DNA of 64,000 nt from Actinomycetes bacterium (lineage in GTDB: Bacteria; Actinomycetota; Thermoleophilia; RBG-16-64-13): positions 43,208 through 107,207 of the forward strand of contig JAGXFV010000025.1 in NCBI GenBank assembly GCA_024637095.1, written 5' to 3'. The position numbers and the translations under genes were made by a program. Positions 8,862-19,957 of this stretch are shown piece by piece. The notes under the pieces were generated by a model that ran no database searches, had not been told where the DNA came from, and worked only from the letters and a program-made list of their open reading frames with translations. Every line of letters begins with the position of its first letter. Position 1 is the first letter of the stretch.

Positions 8862-9944
8862 TCACCACCCCATGATGATGGGTTGATCGGCGGCCTCTTC
8901 GCGGATGCGCCGGCCGGTGTACTTCATGAAGACGTCGTCCAGGCTGGGACGACTCATTTGCAGCCCGGTCACCTGCACGCCGCTTCCTTCGAGTCGGCGA
9001 AGCAGCCCGGGGATCGCGGCTCCCGCGTTGGCCACAGAAAGGCTGACCCCAACCGGATGGTCCACGACGTCCTCGGCCGAGACCATCCCCTCGAGCAATC
9101 GGCGAACGTCCGCCACCTCGTCGGAGGAGCCGTTGGGCTCAGTTTGCAGGACCACGGTCTCGGCGCTGATGCCCCGCTTGAGCGCTTCCGGCTCACCTTC
9201 GACCACGATCTGTCCGTTGTCAATGATCGCCAGGCGCGAGCAGAGCCGGTCGGCCTCTTCCATGTAATGGGTGGTCAGCAGCATGGTGGTGCCCGCCTGG
9301 CTGATCCGTTCGAGTTCCTCCCACAGGGCGGACCGGCTCTGCGGGTCAAGGCCCTCGGTGGGTTCGTCGAGGATCAGCACCTCCGGCCGGTGCATCAAGG
9401 CCGCGGCCAGATCGAGCCGCCGTTTCATTCCGCCGGAGTAGGTGCCCGTCAGTTTGCCCGCGACCCCGCCTAGGGCCATCATCTCTAGCAATTCGTCGGC
9501 GCGGCGGCGGATCTCCCCGCCGCGCATCCGTTGCAGGCGTCCGGCGAGTTCCAGAGTCTCCCTGCCGGTGGAGAAAGCATCGAGGGTGGGGGTTTGCATC
9601 GCTAGGCCCAGCCGCCTCCGCACCTCGCGCGGTCTTCTGACAACGTCGAAGCCGGCCACCTGGCCCCGCCCTGACGTGGGCCGAAGCAGCGTGGCGAGAA
9701 TACGTATGGCCGTGGTTTTTCCCGCTCCATTGGGGCCCAGCAGACCAAACAACTCACCCCGTTCGACCGAGAAAGAGATGGCATCCAGCGCACGCGTACC
9801 CGTGCCGTAGACCTTGACCAGGTCTTCGGTTTCGATCGCGTAGTCGGAAGAGGCGCTCAATTTGCTTTCACCCTGGGGGCTCAACTGATAGAAGACTCTA
9901 GAGCGGGAGATTCCCAGTAGGGGGCGGGGGTATGCATTCCGCAT
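8862..9944 (-). CDS. ABC transporter ATP-binding protein (DrrA-like)
   Basis: Walker A GPNGAGKTT, signature YSGGMKRRLDLA, Walker B LILDEPTEG. A TTG at 9860 preceded by AGGGTG is an alternative start; the supplied ORF start at 10253 is too far upstream. Confidence 0.88.
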   Translation of the reverse strand: MRNAYPRPLLGISRSRVFYQLSPQGESKLSASSDYAIETEDLVKVYGTGTRALDAISFSVERGELFGLLGPNGAGKTTAIRILATLLRPTSGRGQVAGFDVVRRPREVRRRLGLAMQTPTLDAFSTGRETLELAGRLQRMRGGEIRRRADELLEMMALGGVAGKLTGTYSGGMKRRLDLAAALMHRPEVLILDEPTEGLDPQSRSALWEELERISQAGTTMLLTTHYMEEADRLCSRLAIIDNGQIVVEGEPEALKRGISAETVVLQTEPNGSSDEVADVRRLLEGMVSAEDVVDHPVGVSLSVANAGAAIPGLLRRLEGSGVQVTGLQMSRPSLDDVFMKYTGRRIREEAADQPIIMGW

Positions 9945-9995
9945 ATTTCCTATTCCTCGGCAAAACTGCGAGCAGTCCGCGCCCCCGTTCGGTAG

Positions 9996-11495
<1,500 letters not shown>

Positions 11496-11513
11496 GAGAG
11501 GCGCCGTCCGCCT

Positions 11514-11544
11514 CCGGCCGGCCGGGGCCGCGCGTTTCGGCCGG
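11514..11544. terminator. Inverted repeat between convergent guaB and recO
   Basis: CCGGCCG ... CGGCCGG flanking a 17-nt loop; no T-tract. Confidence 0.3.
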
Positions 11545-11546
11545 TA

Positions 11547-12272
11547 CTAGTGCCCGTGGTGGTCGAAGATGCGGCTGACCGCCCGCTCCACTTCCCCGGA
11601 CACGGCTTTGCTCACGCGGACGTCCGCCGCCTCGCTCAGGGGCCGGACCAGGACCTCGCGGAGGGCGGCCAGCCCTTGATCGCTCAGGCGGAAGCAGTCG
11701 TGCACGCCCTCCCCGTAGCAATCCTGGCAAACCACCCCACCCAGGGACGGGTCGAAGGCGCACAGGAACTCGTCCTCGCCGCACTTCTGGCAGGAATCCA
11801 GCTCGGGCAGATAGCCGTGCGCCACCAGCAGTTTGGAACGGGCGGCGAGCACCACCCCAGCCGCCGCCTCGCGGCTCTCGGCGAGGGAGAGGTAACCCAC
11901 GGCCCGTACCAGCAGGTTGAAGGCGGCGGCGTTCTCCTCCTCTTCGGGAAAGTAGCGGCGAACATCCTCGAGCAGGCGGGCGCCTTCGTCCATCCGGTAT
12001 AGCTGGTCCCGCACGGCCTGAAAAGTGCGGATGGTCTGGGCCCCGGTGATGCTGTAAAGGCTGCTGCGCCCTAGGTGAAGCGAAATCTCCACCAGACTGA
12101 ACGGCTCGAGGCGGCCGCCCAGCCGGGACTTGGTGCGCCGAATGCCTTTGGCGATCGCGGACACGCGTCCGCGATCGCGAGTGTAGAGGGTCAGGATCTG
12201 GTCGGCCTCTTTAAACCGGCGTGAGCTGACGACCAAGGCCGGGGTCTCCAGGGATCGGTTCCCGCCCGCCAT
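11547..12272 (-). CDS. recO: DNA repair protein RecO
   Basis: Start ALVVSSRRFKEADQILTLYTRDRGRVSAIAKGIRR; Zn motif CQKCG...CQDC. Confidence 0.92.
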   Translation of the reverse strand: MAGGNRSLETPALVVSSRRFKEADQILTLYTRDRGRVSAIAKGIRRTKSRLGGRLEPFSLVEISLHLGRSSLYSITGAQTIRTFQAVRDQLYRMDEGARLLEDVRRYFPEEEENAAAFNLLVRAVGYLSLAESREAAAGVVLAARSKLLVAHGYLPELDSCQKCGEDEFLCAFDPSLGGVVCQDCYGEGVHDCFRLSDQGLAALREVLVRPLSEAADVRVSKAVSGEVERAVSRIFDHHGH

Positions 12273-12317
12273 GTCACTCTCCGGCCGAACTTAAGGTTGC
12301 TGGACTCGAAGGTGCGA

Positions 12318-13007
12318 CTAGGACTCGGAAAAGCCTTTGATGATATCGACCGCCGAAGAAGTGCCGATGCGGGCGGCGCCCGCGTTGATCATCAGTTCCG
12401 CGTCCTCGGCGGTACGGATGCCGCCCGCGGCCTTGACCCCCACGTTCTCGGAAAGCAGGTCGCGGAAGAGTTCGACGTCCTTGGCCGTGGCGCCGCCCGG
12501 GGCCTTGCCCGAAGAGGTCTTGAGAAAGTCCGCGCCCGAATCCTCGACGATCTTGGCCACCAGGCGCTTGAGCTTTTCGTCCAGGTAGTAGGCCTCCACG
12601 ATCACCTTGACCTGCACGATTCCGCGGCCGATGTTCACGCTCTTCATGCGCACGGCCCGCGTCAGGCTGGCCAGCTCATCCCGTACATAGCGGAAGTCAC
12701 CCGAAAGCATGGCCGGGATGTTCATCACCACATCGAGTTCATCCGCGCCGGCCGCAACAGCGGCCTCAGCGGCGGCGATCTTTGCCCGTCGGCCATCCGC
12801 TCCGTAGGGGTAGGAGACGACCGTTCCCACCTTGACGTCGTGACCCCGCAGGAGCTGCTGCGCCAAGGGGACAAAATACGGAAAGATAGACACGGACGCG
12901 AAGTGGTGTTCGATTGCGTCCTTGCACAGCCTTTCGACATCCTGCTCGGTCGCCGTAGGCTCGAGCAACGTGCTATCGATGGTCTTGGCCAGCTCCTCGA
13001 CTCTCAA
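12318..13007 (-). CDS. deoC: Deoxyribose-phosphate aldolase
   Basis: IDSTLLEPTATEQDVERLC, DELDVVMNI, KVIVEAYYL, FLKTSSG, VGVKAAGGIRT. Confidence 0.95.
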   Translation of the reverse strand: MRVEELAKTIDSTLLEPTATEQDVERLCKDAIEHHFASVSIFPYFVPLAQQLLRGHDVKVGTVVSYPYGADGRRAKIAAAEAAVAAGADELDVVMNIPAMLSGDFRYVRDELASLTRAVRMKSVNIGRGIVQVKVIVEAYYLDEKLKRLVAKIVEDSGADFLKTSSGKAPGGATAKDVELFRDLLSENVGVKAAGGIRTAEDAELMINAGAARIGTSSAVDIIKGFSES

Positions 13008-13185
13008 GTGATCCCGTCCTTTCCGCCCGCACCGCCGCCTTTCGGCCGCCCGGTCGCGAGCGAGCGCCTCTACTCGGAAACTACCATTCTACCGCCCTGT
13101 GCAAGCCCCCTGGCGAGCCGCCGAGTGTTTGCCGCTCAGCCGCGCCTCTGCGCCGGGGCTCTGCCGGGCCGCGAGGCCGCATCCT

Positions 13186-14094
13186 CTACAATCCCAGGCG
13201 CTCGAGCATGCTCGAATCGCGGCGCCAACGTTTGCGCACCTTGACCCCCAAATCCAGGTAGAACTTCGAGCCCAACAGCGCCTCGGCCTCGCGTCGAGCC
13301 TCGGAGCCGATCTCCTTGATGCGCTCTCCCCCGACTCCGAGCACAATCGGCCGCTGGGAATCCCGCTCGACGTAGATCAGGGCGCGCACATAGACCAGTT
13401 CGCCACCCTTTCGCGGAGCCATCTCCTCGACCTGCACCGCCAGCGAGTGCGGTACTTCGTCCTGGGTCACGCGGATGGCCTGCTCCCGGATGAGCTCGGC
13501 GATCAGAAGCTCCTCCGGCTGGTCGGTCTTCGTACCCCTGGGGAAGTAGAGAGGGCCCTCGGGGAGCCTTTCGGACAGCTCCAGGCGCAGAGCGGCAACC
13601 CCGGTGCCTTCAAGAGCGCTCACCGCGAACACGTCCTCGGCAAACCCCATTCGGCCGAGCACGTTCCTCCGGAGTTGCACGGACTCCTCGCCCACCAGAT
13701 CCACCTTGTTGAGCGCCACGAGCACAGGCGTGCGCAGCTCCGCCAGCCGGTTGGTGATGAAGCGGTCCCCCGGCCCCGGCTCCTCATCGGCGGGCAGCAT
13801 GAAGAGAACCACATCCACCTCGGTCAGGGTCTCCTCCACCCTCCCCTGCATGCGTTCAGTCAGCTGATCGCGCGGCCTCTGCACCCCGGGGATATCGAGC
13901 AGCACCAACTGATACTCGTCCGTCGTCACCACTCCGGTCACGCGGTGTCGGGTGGTCTGCGGTTTGTCCGAGGTGATGCTGACCTTGCGATCGACCAGCG
14001 CATTCACCAAGGTGGACTTGCCCACGTTCGGCCGACCCAGCAGGGCCACATAGCCGGAGCGAAAACCCGGCGGGGATTCGCCAATGACGTTCAC
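13186..14094 (-). CDS. era: GTPase Era
   Basis: GRPNVGKSTLVN, DIPGVQRP, NKVD, KH-like C-terminus. GTG at 14094 (VNVIGES) is the probable start. Confidence 0.95.
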   Translation of the reverse strand: MNVIGESPPGFRSGYVALLGRPNVGKSTLVNALVDRKVSITSDKPQTTRHRVTGVVTTDEYQLVLLDIPGVQRPRDQLTERMQGRVEETLTEVDVVLFMLPADEEPGPGDRFITNRLAELRTPVLVALNKVDLVGEESVQLRRNVLGRMGFAEDVFAVSALEGTGVAALRLELSERLPEGPLYFPRGTKTDQPEELLIAELIREQAIRVTQDEVPHSLAVQVEEMAPRKGGELVYVRALIYVERDSQRPIVLGVGGERIKEIGSEARREAEALLGSKFYLDLGVKVRKRWRRDSSMLERLGL

Positions 14095-14095
14095 G

Positions 14096-14599
14096 CTAGT
14101 CCTCGTCCCAGGCGAGCACGATGCGATGTTCGCCGGGTCCATAGAAGTCCTCGATCCGCTCGAGTTCTGTGAAACCGAACTCGGCATAGAGACGGCGGGC
14201 GCGCCGGTTCGCGGGGTCCACCGTCAGCCTCACGGCCCGCACGCCGAACTCCCCCAAATGCCCAAGCAATTCGCGGAGGAAGCCCCGGCCCAAACCGCGC
14301 CCCTGAAAACGCGGCCGCACCCAGAAGCCCACCACCCACGCGGATTCGGGCTCGTCCATCATGCGCATGGCTTGGCAACAGGCCGCGATCTCTCCGTCGA
14401 TGAGACCGAGGAAGAGCGCTCCCGCCCGCGCCACCACACCCAAGTCGTAGCTGCGCAGCCCGGTCTCGCCGAAAGCCTCGCGGTCGTACTCGGAGAGCAG
14501 AGCGAGCGTCTCCTGATCGGGCGCGGTCCACCGCTCGATGGTCCACCGCTCGATGGTCAATCCCGAGTTGCTCTCATCCAAGCCGGCCGCATCGGCCAC
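14096..14599 (-). CDS. GNAT family N-acetyltransferase
   Basis: WVVGFWVRPRFQGRGLGRGFLRELLGHLGEFGVRAVRLTVDPANRRARRLYAEFGF. Confidence 0.88.
   Translation of the reverse strand: MADAAGLDESNSGLTIERWTIERWTAPDQETLALLSEYDREAFGETGLRSYDLGVVARAGALFLGLIDGEIAACCQAMRMMDEPESAWVVGFWVRPRFQGRGLGRGFLRELLGHLGEFGVRAVRLTVDPANRRARRLYAEFGFTELERIEDFYGPGEHRIVLAWDED
14525..14558. repeat. 15-bp tandem duplication (about 2.3 copies) in the GNAT 5' end
   Basis: GGTCCACCGCTCGAT twice then GGTC; encodes TIERWTIERW. Confidence 0.85.
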
Positions 14600-14819
14600 G
14601 CCGGCCGCATCGACAGTGCCCGCGGCGTTCGCGTCGCCCGCCCCGCCGGTCGTGCCGGCCGCACCCTGTGGATCAGACCGTCGTTTGCCGGATTCTCTGA
14701 CTTCCGTCGCCGCCTCCTTTCCTATCTGTTCAGCACCGGCGAAGGGAGTCCTCGGCGGCCGTTGGCTTTACATCTGCCCAGCCAGAGCCGCGCTCACGCC
14801 GTCAGGCGCCACGCCTTGC

Positions 14820-15617
14820 TCAATACGCCACCTGAAAGATGAGTGTGGTCACCGTGGCCCCGAGCAGCGCGCCCAGCGATACCTCCACGGTGGTGTGAAT
14901 GCCGGCCTGTACCCGGCTTTGGGCGGTGAGCCCCGCCATGAAGAAAGCCATCGCGCTGACCAACAACTGATAAGACGTGCCTGCCAGCACAAAGCTGATG
15001 GCGGCCCAGCCTGCGAACGCAACCGCGGCGTGCCCTGATGGCAGGCCGCCCGAGAGTAGATCGGTCCGCCCCGCCAGGGCTTTGGCCACTATAACCAGGA
15101 GAATCACGAGAATCAGCGCCACGAAGGTCAGATGGGAGGCGGAGCTCCTCAGCGTAGTGAAAACGGAGGCCGAGACGCCCGACGCCTTGGACCCGAAGAC
15201 AAAGTAGGCCACGACGAGAGCGTGCATCGCAGCGACCAGCACAGCGCCCGCGGAAACGTCCTTGGCCACCTTGGCGCGAGGATCGTAGTCCGGCATCACC
15301 AGATCGACCAAGGCCTCGATCGCCGTGTTCAGAAGCTCCGCGATGAAGACGAAGGTGATCGCACCGAAGATGGAGAGCAGCTCCAACCGCGTGAGCGGGA
15401 AGAAGAGGCTCGCCAGCAGCACGACGAAGGCCAACGCGAAGTGCACCCGGAAGTTGCGCTGATAACGAAAAGCGTAGACCAGCCCCTCGAAGGCGTGGCT
15501 GAAGCTCCGGAGTATGCTGGCCCGCGGGGCGGGGCGCCAGGGGATCGGCTCCGGTTCGGCGCGCCCAAGGTGCCGCTTGTTCTCGGCCCGCCGCGATGGC
15601 CGGTCCGCGCGGCTCAC
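14820..15617 (-). CDS. Diacylglycerol/undecaprenol kinase (DgkA-like) fused to PAP2-like phosphatase
   Basis: N-terminal DGK core RNFRVHFALAFVVLLASLFF...IAELLNTAIEALVDL...AKDVSAGAVLVAA; C-terminal PAP2 motifs KALAGRTD, PSGHAAVAF, SRVQAGIHTTVEV. Confidence 0.88.
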   Translation of the reverse strand: MSRADRPSRRAENKRHLGRAEPEPIPWRPAPRASILRSFSHAFEGLVYAFRYQRNFRVHFALAFVVLLASLFFPLTRLELLSIFGAITFVFIAELLNTAIEALVDLVMPDYDPRAKVAKDVSAGAVLVAAMHALVVAYFVFGSKASGVSASVFTTLRSSASHLTFVALILVILLVIVAKALAGRTDLLSGGLPSGHAAVAFAGWAAISFVLAGTSYQLLVSAMAFFMAGLTAQSRVQAGIHTTVEVSLGALLGATVTTLIFQVAY

Positions 15618-17917
15618 TCGGTTGTGATCAGCGACGCCGGCGGCACGGACGCCAGAAGCTGCACCTCCCGGCTGCGCATCTCGCCCTGGTCGACCTCGTG
15701 GTCGTAACCGAGCAGGTGCAGGGTGCCGTGGACCACCAGCCGCCGCAGCTCTTCACCCAAAGGCGTGCCCTCTTCCGCGGCGTACATGGCGGCCACCCCT
15801 GGGCAGATAACCACGTCTCCCAGCCGGTTTCGCGCCTCGTCGTCAACTTCCGGCCACTCGGGCTGGTTCTCCAGGTTCAATTCGGGAAAAGCGAGGACGT
15901 CAGTCGGCTCGGCCACATTACGGAAGCGGCGGTTGAGCGTGGCCATACCGTTCTTCTCGATAAAGGCGACCGCGACCTCGCCCTCAGCTCCCTCGGCGTT
16001 GAGAACGGCACGCACCAACTGCTTCACCGCCCGCTCGCGGATGCGCACGGGAGTCTCGTTGCTCACGTCCACCTGGACGTCCCGGATGCTGCCGGTCGCC
16101 TGAACCTCGCGGGCGGCGCCACCACCAGGAGGCTTCAGCCCGCTCCCCTCGCCGAAATCCGGGGCCGAAACGTCTTCCGGTTCTCCGGTGTCGGCGAAGG
16201 CGGCGGATTCCCCATGTTTTCGCCGCACCACGTCCGTCCCCTCACCGCTGTATCTGCTCGGAGACCCATATCTGCTGGACGAAGGCACCGCCCGCAGCCG
16301 CACCTTGTTCGGCCCCAACTCCTCAGCGATCGGGCCACCACCGGGGGCATCGGCACCGGAACCGCCGCCCGGGCCACCGTCCTGCCCACGGCCGGGGCCA
16401 CCACCGAGGGCGCCGCCGGCCTTCCGCTCGCCGCCGATGAAGCCACCCCCGGCTCCGCCAACCGCGGCCTTCTGGACGCGACGCTCCTGCCGCCCATTGT
16501 CCGAAGGATAGGGAATCCGTCCCCCGAGCACTCCCCAGAGCGAAGTTTCGAAGACCTCACGGATGCGGTTCAGGTCTCCCAGGCTCAGCCCGGACTGGTC
16601 GAGTTGCCCGTCGTCCACCTTCTGCTTGATCACTTCGCTGATCAGCCCCTGTAGTTTCTTGGGCGTAGGGCTCTTCATCGCCTTGACCGCCGCCTCGACG
16701 CTGTCCGCCAGCATGATGATCGCCGCCTCCTTGGAGTGCGGCTTCTCGGCCTCGTAGCGATAAGACTCCTCGGCCACGGCGTCCACCGAGGTCTCCTTGG
16801 CCTTCTGGTAGAAGTAGGAGAGCACCGAAGTGCCGTGATGCTGCCGGATGATGTCAGTGATCGGGCGGGGCAGCCCGTACTCCTTGGCCAGTTCCCCCCC
16901 GTCGCGCACGTGAGCGGTGATGGCAAGCCGCGAGATGTTGGGGTTCAGCTTGTCGTGCGGATTCTTGATATGCAGCTGATTCTCGATGAAGTACTCGGGC
17001 CGCATCACCTTACCGATGTCGTGGTAATAAGCGCCGACCCGCGCGAGCAGAGCATTGGCCCCGATGGCCTCCGCGGCGGCCTCAGCCAGGTTGCCCATCA
17101 AGATGCTGTGGTTATAGGTCCCCGGGGCCACCTGCATCAGCCGTCTGAGGAGCGGGTGGGCCGGATTTGCCAGTTCAAGCAGCCGGATGGGCGTGGTGAG
17201 ATTGAAAGCCGCCTCGAAAACGATCAGCAGACTCACGGTCAGTACCAAGCTGAGGATTCCGTTGGGTATTGCCCAAAGAGTCAGCCCGAGCGATTCGACC
17301 ACTGGGGTGTCCAGCAAGAGCTCGGCGCCCAGGATCGCGGCCGCGCCCGTGACGATCACGTTGCCGGTGGCGGTCAGAAATTTCGTACGCTGGTCCAGCC
17401 GAAGCATGGGCTGCAAGGAGAAGAGACCCATAACTAGGGCGACCACTGTATAGCTGAGCTCAAAACCGGTCAGCAGTCCGACATTGAGCCCGCCGAGAAT
17501 CACCAGTAACAGACCGGCGCGCAGGTTGAGTATGACCGCGCTGAGCATGCCCAGAGCGGCGGTGGGGATCAGGTAGGGCGAGAATTCGGGCAACAGCAGG
17601 AGCCGGGCGGACGCGGCGAAGGCGAGGAACAAGATGGTGACGACCAGGAGTAGATTGTTGTCCTCGAGCGCCTCGGGGCTGAGCAGCTTGAGGAATGAGT
17701 GAAGGAACAGGAGTTCCAGCACGACCAACAGCAGCGTGCCCACCCAGTCCCTGGCCGCCAGCCAGCTTCCCTGGGCGGTGGGACTGGACATCACGATGAC
17801 AACGAGCCCAAGGGCCATCATCGCGAACACCACCATGGTGAACCGGGAGGTGTCGCGCGCCTCTATCCAGCTGCGAAAGCCCCGCAGCTTCTCGTGGAGC
17901 AGAAGCCTGTATTTCAT
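15614..17917 (-). CDS. Seven-TM HD phosphohydrolase (PgpH-like) fused to YbeY endoribonuclease
   Basis: N-terminal TM segments, HD motif VGAYYHDIGKVMRPEYFIENQ, Gly/Pro-rich linker, C-terminal YbeY motif HGTLHLLGYDHE, in one uninterrupted frame. Confidence 0.9.
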   Translation of the reverse strand: MKYRLLLHEKLRGFRSWIEARDTSRFTMVVFAMMALGLVVIVMSSPTAQGSWLAARDWVGTLLLVVLELLFLHSFLKLLSPEALEDNNLLLVVTILFLAFAASARLLLLPEFSPYLIPTAALGMLSAVILNLRAGLLLVILGGLNVGLLTGFELSYTVVALVMGLFSLQPMLRLDQRTKFLTATGNVIVTGAAAILGAELLLDTPVVESLGLTLWAIPNGILSLVLTVSLLIVFEAAFNLTTPIRLLELANPAHPLLRRLMQVAPGTYNHSILMGNLAEAAAEAIGANALLARVGAYYHDIGKVMRPEYFIENQLHIKNPHDKLNPNISRLAITAHVRDGGELAKEYGLPRPITDIIRQHHGTSVLSYFYQKAKETSVDAVAEESYRYEAEKPHSKEAAIIMLADSVEAAVKAMKSPTPKKLQGLISEVIKQKVDDGQLDQSGLSLGDLNRIREVFETSLWGVLGGRIPYPSDNGRQERRVQKAAVGGAGGGFIGGERKAGGALGGGPGRGQDGGPGGGSGADAPGGGPIAEELGPNKVRLRAVPSSSRYGSPSRYSGEGTDVVRRKHGESAAFADTGEPEDVSAPDFGEGSGLKPPGGGAAREVQATGSIRDVQVDVSNETPVRIRERAVKQLVRAVLNAEGAEGEVAVAFIEKNGMATLNRRFRNVAEPTDVLAFPELNLENQPEWPEVDDEARNRLGDVVICPGVAAMYAAEEGTPLGEELRRLVVHGTLHLLGYDHEVDQGEMRSREVQLLASVPPASLITTE

Positions 17918-17940
17918 CTCGAAATCAAAGCCCCTCCGGC

Positions 17941-19077
17941 TCAGCGCCGGCGGCGGCGCCCCGGAGAGCTCCGCTCGTTCCCTTCCAGCCGATCCAACTC
18001 TTCGCTGTGCCGTTTGTACGCGGAAACGATGTCCTGAACCAGGCGATGACGGACCACGTCCCCGCTGTCGAAGGTGATGAAGGAAATGTCCTCGATCCCC
18101 CCGAGTATGTCGCGAACGATCTTCAAGCCGGAGCGCTGGCCGGCCGGAAGGTCGATCTGGGTGACGTCGCCGGTTACCACCATCTTGGCGCCAAACCCCA
18201 ACCGGGTTAGAAACATCTTCATCTGCTCCGGACTGGTGTTCTGCGCTTCGTCCAGGATTACGAAAGAATCGTTCAGAGTCCTCCCCCGCATGTAGGCGAG
18301 CGGCGCCACCTCGATAGCCCCGTTCTCCAGGTATTCCTGAACCCTTTCGGGATCCATCATATCGTAGAGAGCATCGAATAGAGGCCGCAGATAGGGATCC
18401 ACCTTCTCCATCAGACTACCCGGCAGATAGCCCAGCTTCTCGCCCGCCTCGACGGCAGGACGGGTGAGGATGATGCGGGCGACCTCGCCGCTGAGCAGAG
18501 CGCGAGTGGCCATGCCCATGGCCAGATAAGTCTTGCCCGTACCCGCCGGGCCGATGCCGAATGTGATGACCTTGTCTCGGATGGCGTCAACGTAGGCCTT
18601 CTGGTTGACCGTCTTGGGGGCGATGCGCCGGCCGCGATGTTCGATGATGACGTCGCCCACGATCCTGGTCAGCTTCATGTTCCCGCCGCCCTGCCGGACC
18701 TCCCGGCTACCGCCGGCTTCGCCATTCTTGTCGAGTCCGGCCGCGGCTTCCCGGCGCATGCCGGTGCCCTCCGCTTTGTCGCTTTCGGGGGTCAGCCCGC
18801 CCTCTGTTTCGCCGGGCTGGGGGGTATCGAGAAGCGATGCCCCCAGCTTGATGGTCGCCTCATCCAGGGTGTGTCCGGCTTCGACCAGCCCCAGCAGTTC
18901 CTCGACCAACTCGGCCACCCGCTCGACCTCTCCTTCGGGACCCTGGAGCGTGAGCTCGTTTCCCCGCAGAGTCAGGTCGCAGCAGTCGATCAACGACTCC
19001 AGGCGGCGCAGGTTGGCGTCCGCCTCGCCTACGAGCAGGGCGGCTGCCTCGTTGTCCAGGTATAAAGTCTTCTTCAT
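17941..19077 (-). CDS. phoH: PhoH family protein
   Basis: FGIGPAGTGKTYLAMGMA, LPGSLMEKVDPYLRPLFDAL, FVILDEAQNTSPEQMKMFLTRLG, VVTGDVTQIDLP; start likely ATG at 19077. Confidence 0.93.
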   Translation of the reverse strand: MKKTLYLDNEAAALLVGEADANLRRLESLIDCCDLTLRGNELTLQGPEGEVERVAELVEELLGLVEAGHTLDEATIKLGASLLDTPQPGETEGGLTPESDKAEGTGMRREAAAGLDKNGEAGGSREVRQGGGNMKLTRIVGDVIIEHRGRRIAPKTVNQKAYVDAIRDKVITFGIGPAGTGKTYLAMGMATRALLSGEVARIILTRPAVEAGEKLGYLPGSLMEKVDPYLRPLFDALYDMMDPERVQEYLENGAIEVAPLAYMRGRTLNDSFVILDEAQNTSPEQMKMFLTRLGFGAKMVVTGDVTQIDLPAGQRSGLKIVRDILGGIEDISFITFDSGDVVRHRLVQDIVSAYKRHSEELDRLEGNERSSPGRRRRR

Positions 19078-19157
19078 TCGCCGGTTTCTCCCGAGGGGGC
19101 AAAGGTTCGAGTGCGGCCCGGGTGGAACCACCCTGGAGCCGTGACGCGCGGGCGCGT

Positions 19158-19604
19158 TTAGGTGGAGAGCCGCTCCTGGGCCAGGCGGGAGGCCATCTTG
19201 CCATCCACCTGAGCCCCGCCGCGGGCCATGACCAAGGACATCACCTTGCCCATGTCTTTGGGCGAGGAAGCCCCGCTCTCGGCGACCGCTTCGTCGATCA
19301 GCGCCCGCAGGGCGGCTTCGTCCATCTGCTGCGGCAGGAACCCCTCGATAATGGCCAGGGCGTGCTCTTCCTTGAGAGTCAGCTCCTCGCGCCCGGCCCC
19401 CCTGAAGGATTCCGCCGACTCGAGGCGTTTCTTCCGCTCCCGCTTGAGAATGGCGATCTCCTGCTCCGAGCTGAGTTCAGAGCCGCTCTCCTTGGCCTCG
19501 CGCTGCAGTTCGGCCAGAAGCATGCGGTAGGCCGATAGGTCTTCCTTGCGGCCCTCGCGCAGGGCGGTCTTCATCTCCTCCTGCACCTGTTGGGTCAGCG
19601 CCAT
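19158..19604 (-). CDS. GatB/YqeY domain-containing protein
   Basis: MKTALREGRKEDLSAYRMLLAELQREAKE...PQQMDEAALRALIDEAVAESGASSPKDMGKVM. Confidence 0.88.
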   Translation of the reverse strand: MALTQQVQEEMKTALREGRKEDLSAYRMLLAELQREAKESGSELSSEQEIAILKRERKKRLESAESFRGAGREELTLKEEHALAIIEGFLPQQMDEAALRALIDEAVAESGASSPKDMGKVMSLVMARGGAQVDGKMASRLAQERLST

Positions 19605-19942
19605 CAGAATCCTCCAAGCCGCTCTCCGCCCAGCACGTGGACGTGCAAATGGTCCACCTCCTGGCCGGCGTCGGAACCGATATTGGAGACGATGCGGTAG
19701 CCGGATTCACGGATGCCGAGCTTCCCGGCTACGGCAACGATGCACTCGAGCAGAGCGTGGCTCCGGTCGGCCTCCCACTGCCCGATCTGATCGAGCGATG
19801 CGAGGTGTTCTTTGGGGAGCACGAGCACGTGCACCGGCGCTTTGGGGTGGAGATCTTTGATGGCGAGGAAGCGATCGTCCTCGAGGACGCGTTCAGCAGG
19901 GATTTCCCCCCGCACGATCTTGCAGAAGATACAGCCATTCAT
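19604..19942 (-). CDS. HIT family protein
   Basis: CIFCKIVRGEIPAERVLEDD...HLHVHVLGG histidine triad. Confidence 0.95.
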   Translation of the reverse strand: MNGCIFCKIVRGEIPAERVLEDDRFLAIKDLHPKAPVHVLVLPKEHLASLDQIGQWEADRSHALLECIVAVAGKLGIRESGYRIVSNIGSDAGQEVDHLHVHVLGGERLGGF

Positions 19943-19957
19943 TCGGCGATTAGTATA

